A stretch of DNA of 64,000 nucleotides. Origin: Rhizorhapis suberifaciens (lineage in GTDB: Bacteria > Pseudomonadota > Alphaproteobacteria > Sphingomonadales > Sphingomonadaceae). Under the pieces are notes generated by a model, which saw only the letters and a program-made list of their open reading frames with translations, did no database searches and was not told the origin of the DNA. The stretch's first letter is position 1, and each line of letters starts with the position of its first letter. The stretch is taken from the NCBI RefSeq assembly GCF_014200045.1, contig NZ_JACHOV010000007.1:62001-126000 (forward strand), in the 5' to 3' direction. Below, piece after piece: positions 63,454 to 64,000 of this stretch. A program made the translations under genes and the position numbers.

Positions 63454-64000
63454 TTATTTTCCCTTCGCCTTCGCTTCGAGGGCTTTATCCTCATTGGCGC
63501 GCTTAATTATATAATGCCGGATCGTATCGATCTGCGCCGCCGACATTATCGGCGCGAAGCTGACCATGCCGTTCTCCTTCAGGGCGCCGTCATGGACCAC
63601 CGCCTTCCAAGCATCTGCATCATTGAGAAGGCCGCTATGGCGCAGATCGGGATTAATCCCGCCAGAAACGGCTGCATCGCCGTGGCACACGCTGCAATAG
63701 CGGGCAAAGCGCGACGCTCCCTGCGCCGATACATCAGCGGGGGCCGCATCGGGTGGAGGATCGAGTGGCAGCGCATCGAGCGGCGGCGGCTCCGGAAGCT
63801 TGGTCTTGCCGCCCAGCTTGAAGACCAGAAGCCGGCTGATATTGCGCGTCGGCCCGCTGAGGTCCGACAAAATGCCGGGAGCGACGGCCCATATGCCACC
63901 CCATCCGGCCAGTACCGCCACATATTGGTCGCCATCCAGTTTATAAGTCATGGGTGGGGCGATGACGCCCGTTTGGGCAGGAAAGGACCAGAGCTTCCGC
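63454..64000 (-). CDS. PQQ-dependent quinohemoprotein dehydrogenase, C-terminal part (cut by window edge)
   Basis: About 182 C-terminal residues are in the window, and the frame stays open to 64000. LWSFPAQTGVIAPPMTYKLDGDQYVAVLAGWGG is the last propeller blade of a PQQ alcohol dehydrogenase, followed by ISRLLVFKLGGKTKLPEPP. A cytochrome c domain then has CSVCHGD (heme), GGINPDLRHSG and a C-terminal Met ligand candidate (ENGMVSFAPIMSAAQID). It would oxidise an alcohol in the periplasm and pass electrons to the respiratory chain. The N-terminus and signal peptide are outside the window. Confidence 0.87.
   Translation of the reverse strand, partial: RKLWSFPAQTGVIAPPMTYKLDGDQYVAVLAGWGGIWAVAPGILSDLSGPTRNISRLLVFKLGGKTKLPEPPPLDALPLDPPPDAAPADVSAQGASRFARYCSVCHGDAAVSGGINPDLRHSGLLNDADAWKAVVHDGALKENGMVSFAPIMSAAQIDTIRHYIIKRANEDKALEAKAKGK

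Overview
The window is GC-rich, gene-dense chromosomal DNA from a sphingomonad alphaproteobacterium (Sphingobium, Novosphingobium or Sphingomonas type). Evidence for this is the gene-transfer-agent (GTA) type head/tail cluster, an exosortase V polysaccharide locus, a UrcA family protein, the aroA-cmk-rpsA-ihfB block, the FYDLN-acid protein, and lignin-type aromatic catabolism genes (lignostilbene dioxygenase and LigW-like decarboxylase). Assignments rest on reading protein motifs; no database search was run.

Region 1 (1-13.6 kb, almost all minus strand) is an RcGTA-like cluster in canonical order, read from right to left: terminase, portal, small membrane protein, prohead protease, major capsid, connector and adaptor proteins, major tail protein, chaperones, tape measure, distal tail, hub, NlpC/P60 peptidase, tail-tip protein. 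Capsid, portal and most tail genes look intact. The terminase has lost its 5' half and is frameshifted by a 14-bp tandem duplication. The gp12-like gene carries one frameshift and the gp15-like gene two. The cluster therefore looks like a GTA that recently stopped packaging DNA. Its gaps are filled with a family of GAGAGG-bordered hairpin repeats, two near-identical copies of which bracket a DUF559 nuclease gene beside the terminase break (13.7-14.4 kb).

Region 2 (14.5-17.1 kb) has a UrcA family secreted protein and the glutathione-dependent formaldehyde oxidation pair (class III alcohol dehydrogenase and S-formylglutathione hydrolase).

Region 3 (17.2-40.2 kb) is a large exopolysaccharide/exosortase V locus. 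It encodes a polyprenyl-phosphate sugar transferase, a small XrtV accessory-like membrane protein, an AAA ATPase, an adenylation-carrier-acyltransferase fusion, a second acyltransferase, a GT2-GtrA fusion, a GT39-like membrane glycosyltransferase, a PssD/PssE-like fusion, an EpsD-like PPIase lipoprotein, a pyruvyltransferase, an FrhB-like protein, an outer-membrane barrel, a Wza-like exporter, a GumC-like co-polymerase, a BY-kinase-like ATPase lacking the Walker A lysine, exosortase V and EpsI. An RTX/beta-helix protein and a methyltransferase follow. No obvious Wzx flippase or Wzy polymerase is present.

Region 4 (40.2-53.5 kb) is mostly housekeeping: isoaspartyl peptidase, FadL-type porin, ispG, 4-hydroxyphenylpyruvate dioxygenase, GH1 beta-glucosidase, tRNA-Ala with two tandem 3'-fragment copies, the FYDLN protein, aroA, a small membrane protein, cmk, rpsA, ihfB, tRNA-Leu and a membrane-anchored DUF892 protein.

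Region 5 (53.5-64 kb) is an aromatic catabolic island: MarR regulator, lignostilbene/carotenoid dioxygenase, MFS transporter, LigW-like decarboxylase, aldehyde dehydrogenase, SnoaL-like protein, two SDRs, a second amidohydrolase and the C-terminal part of a PQQ quinohemoprotein dehydrogenase. The same 21-bp operator-like palindrome occurs in both divergent promoter regions (54.13 and 60.65 kb), which suggests one MarR regulon covering the island.
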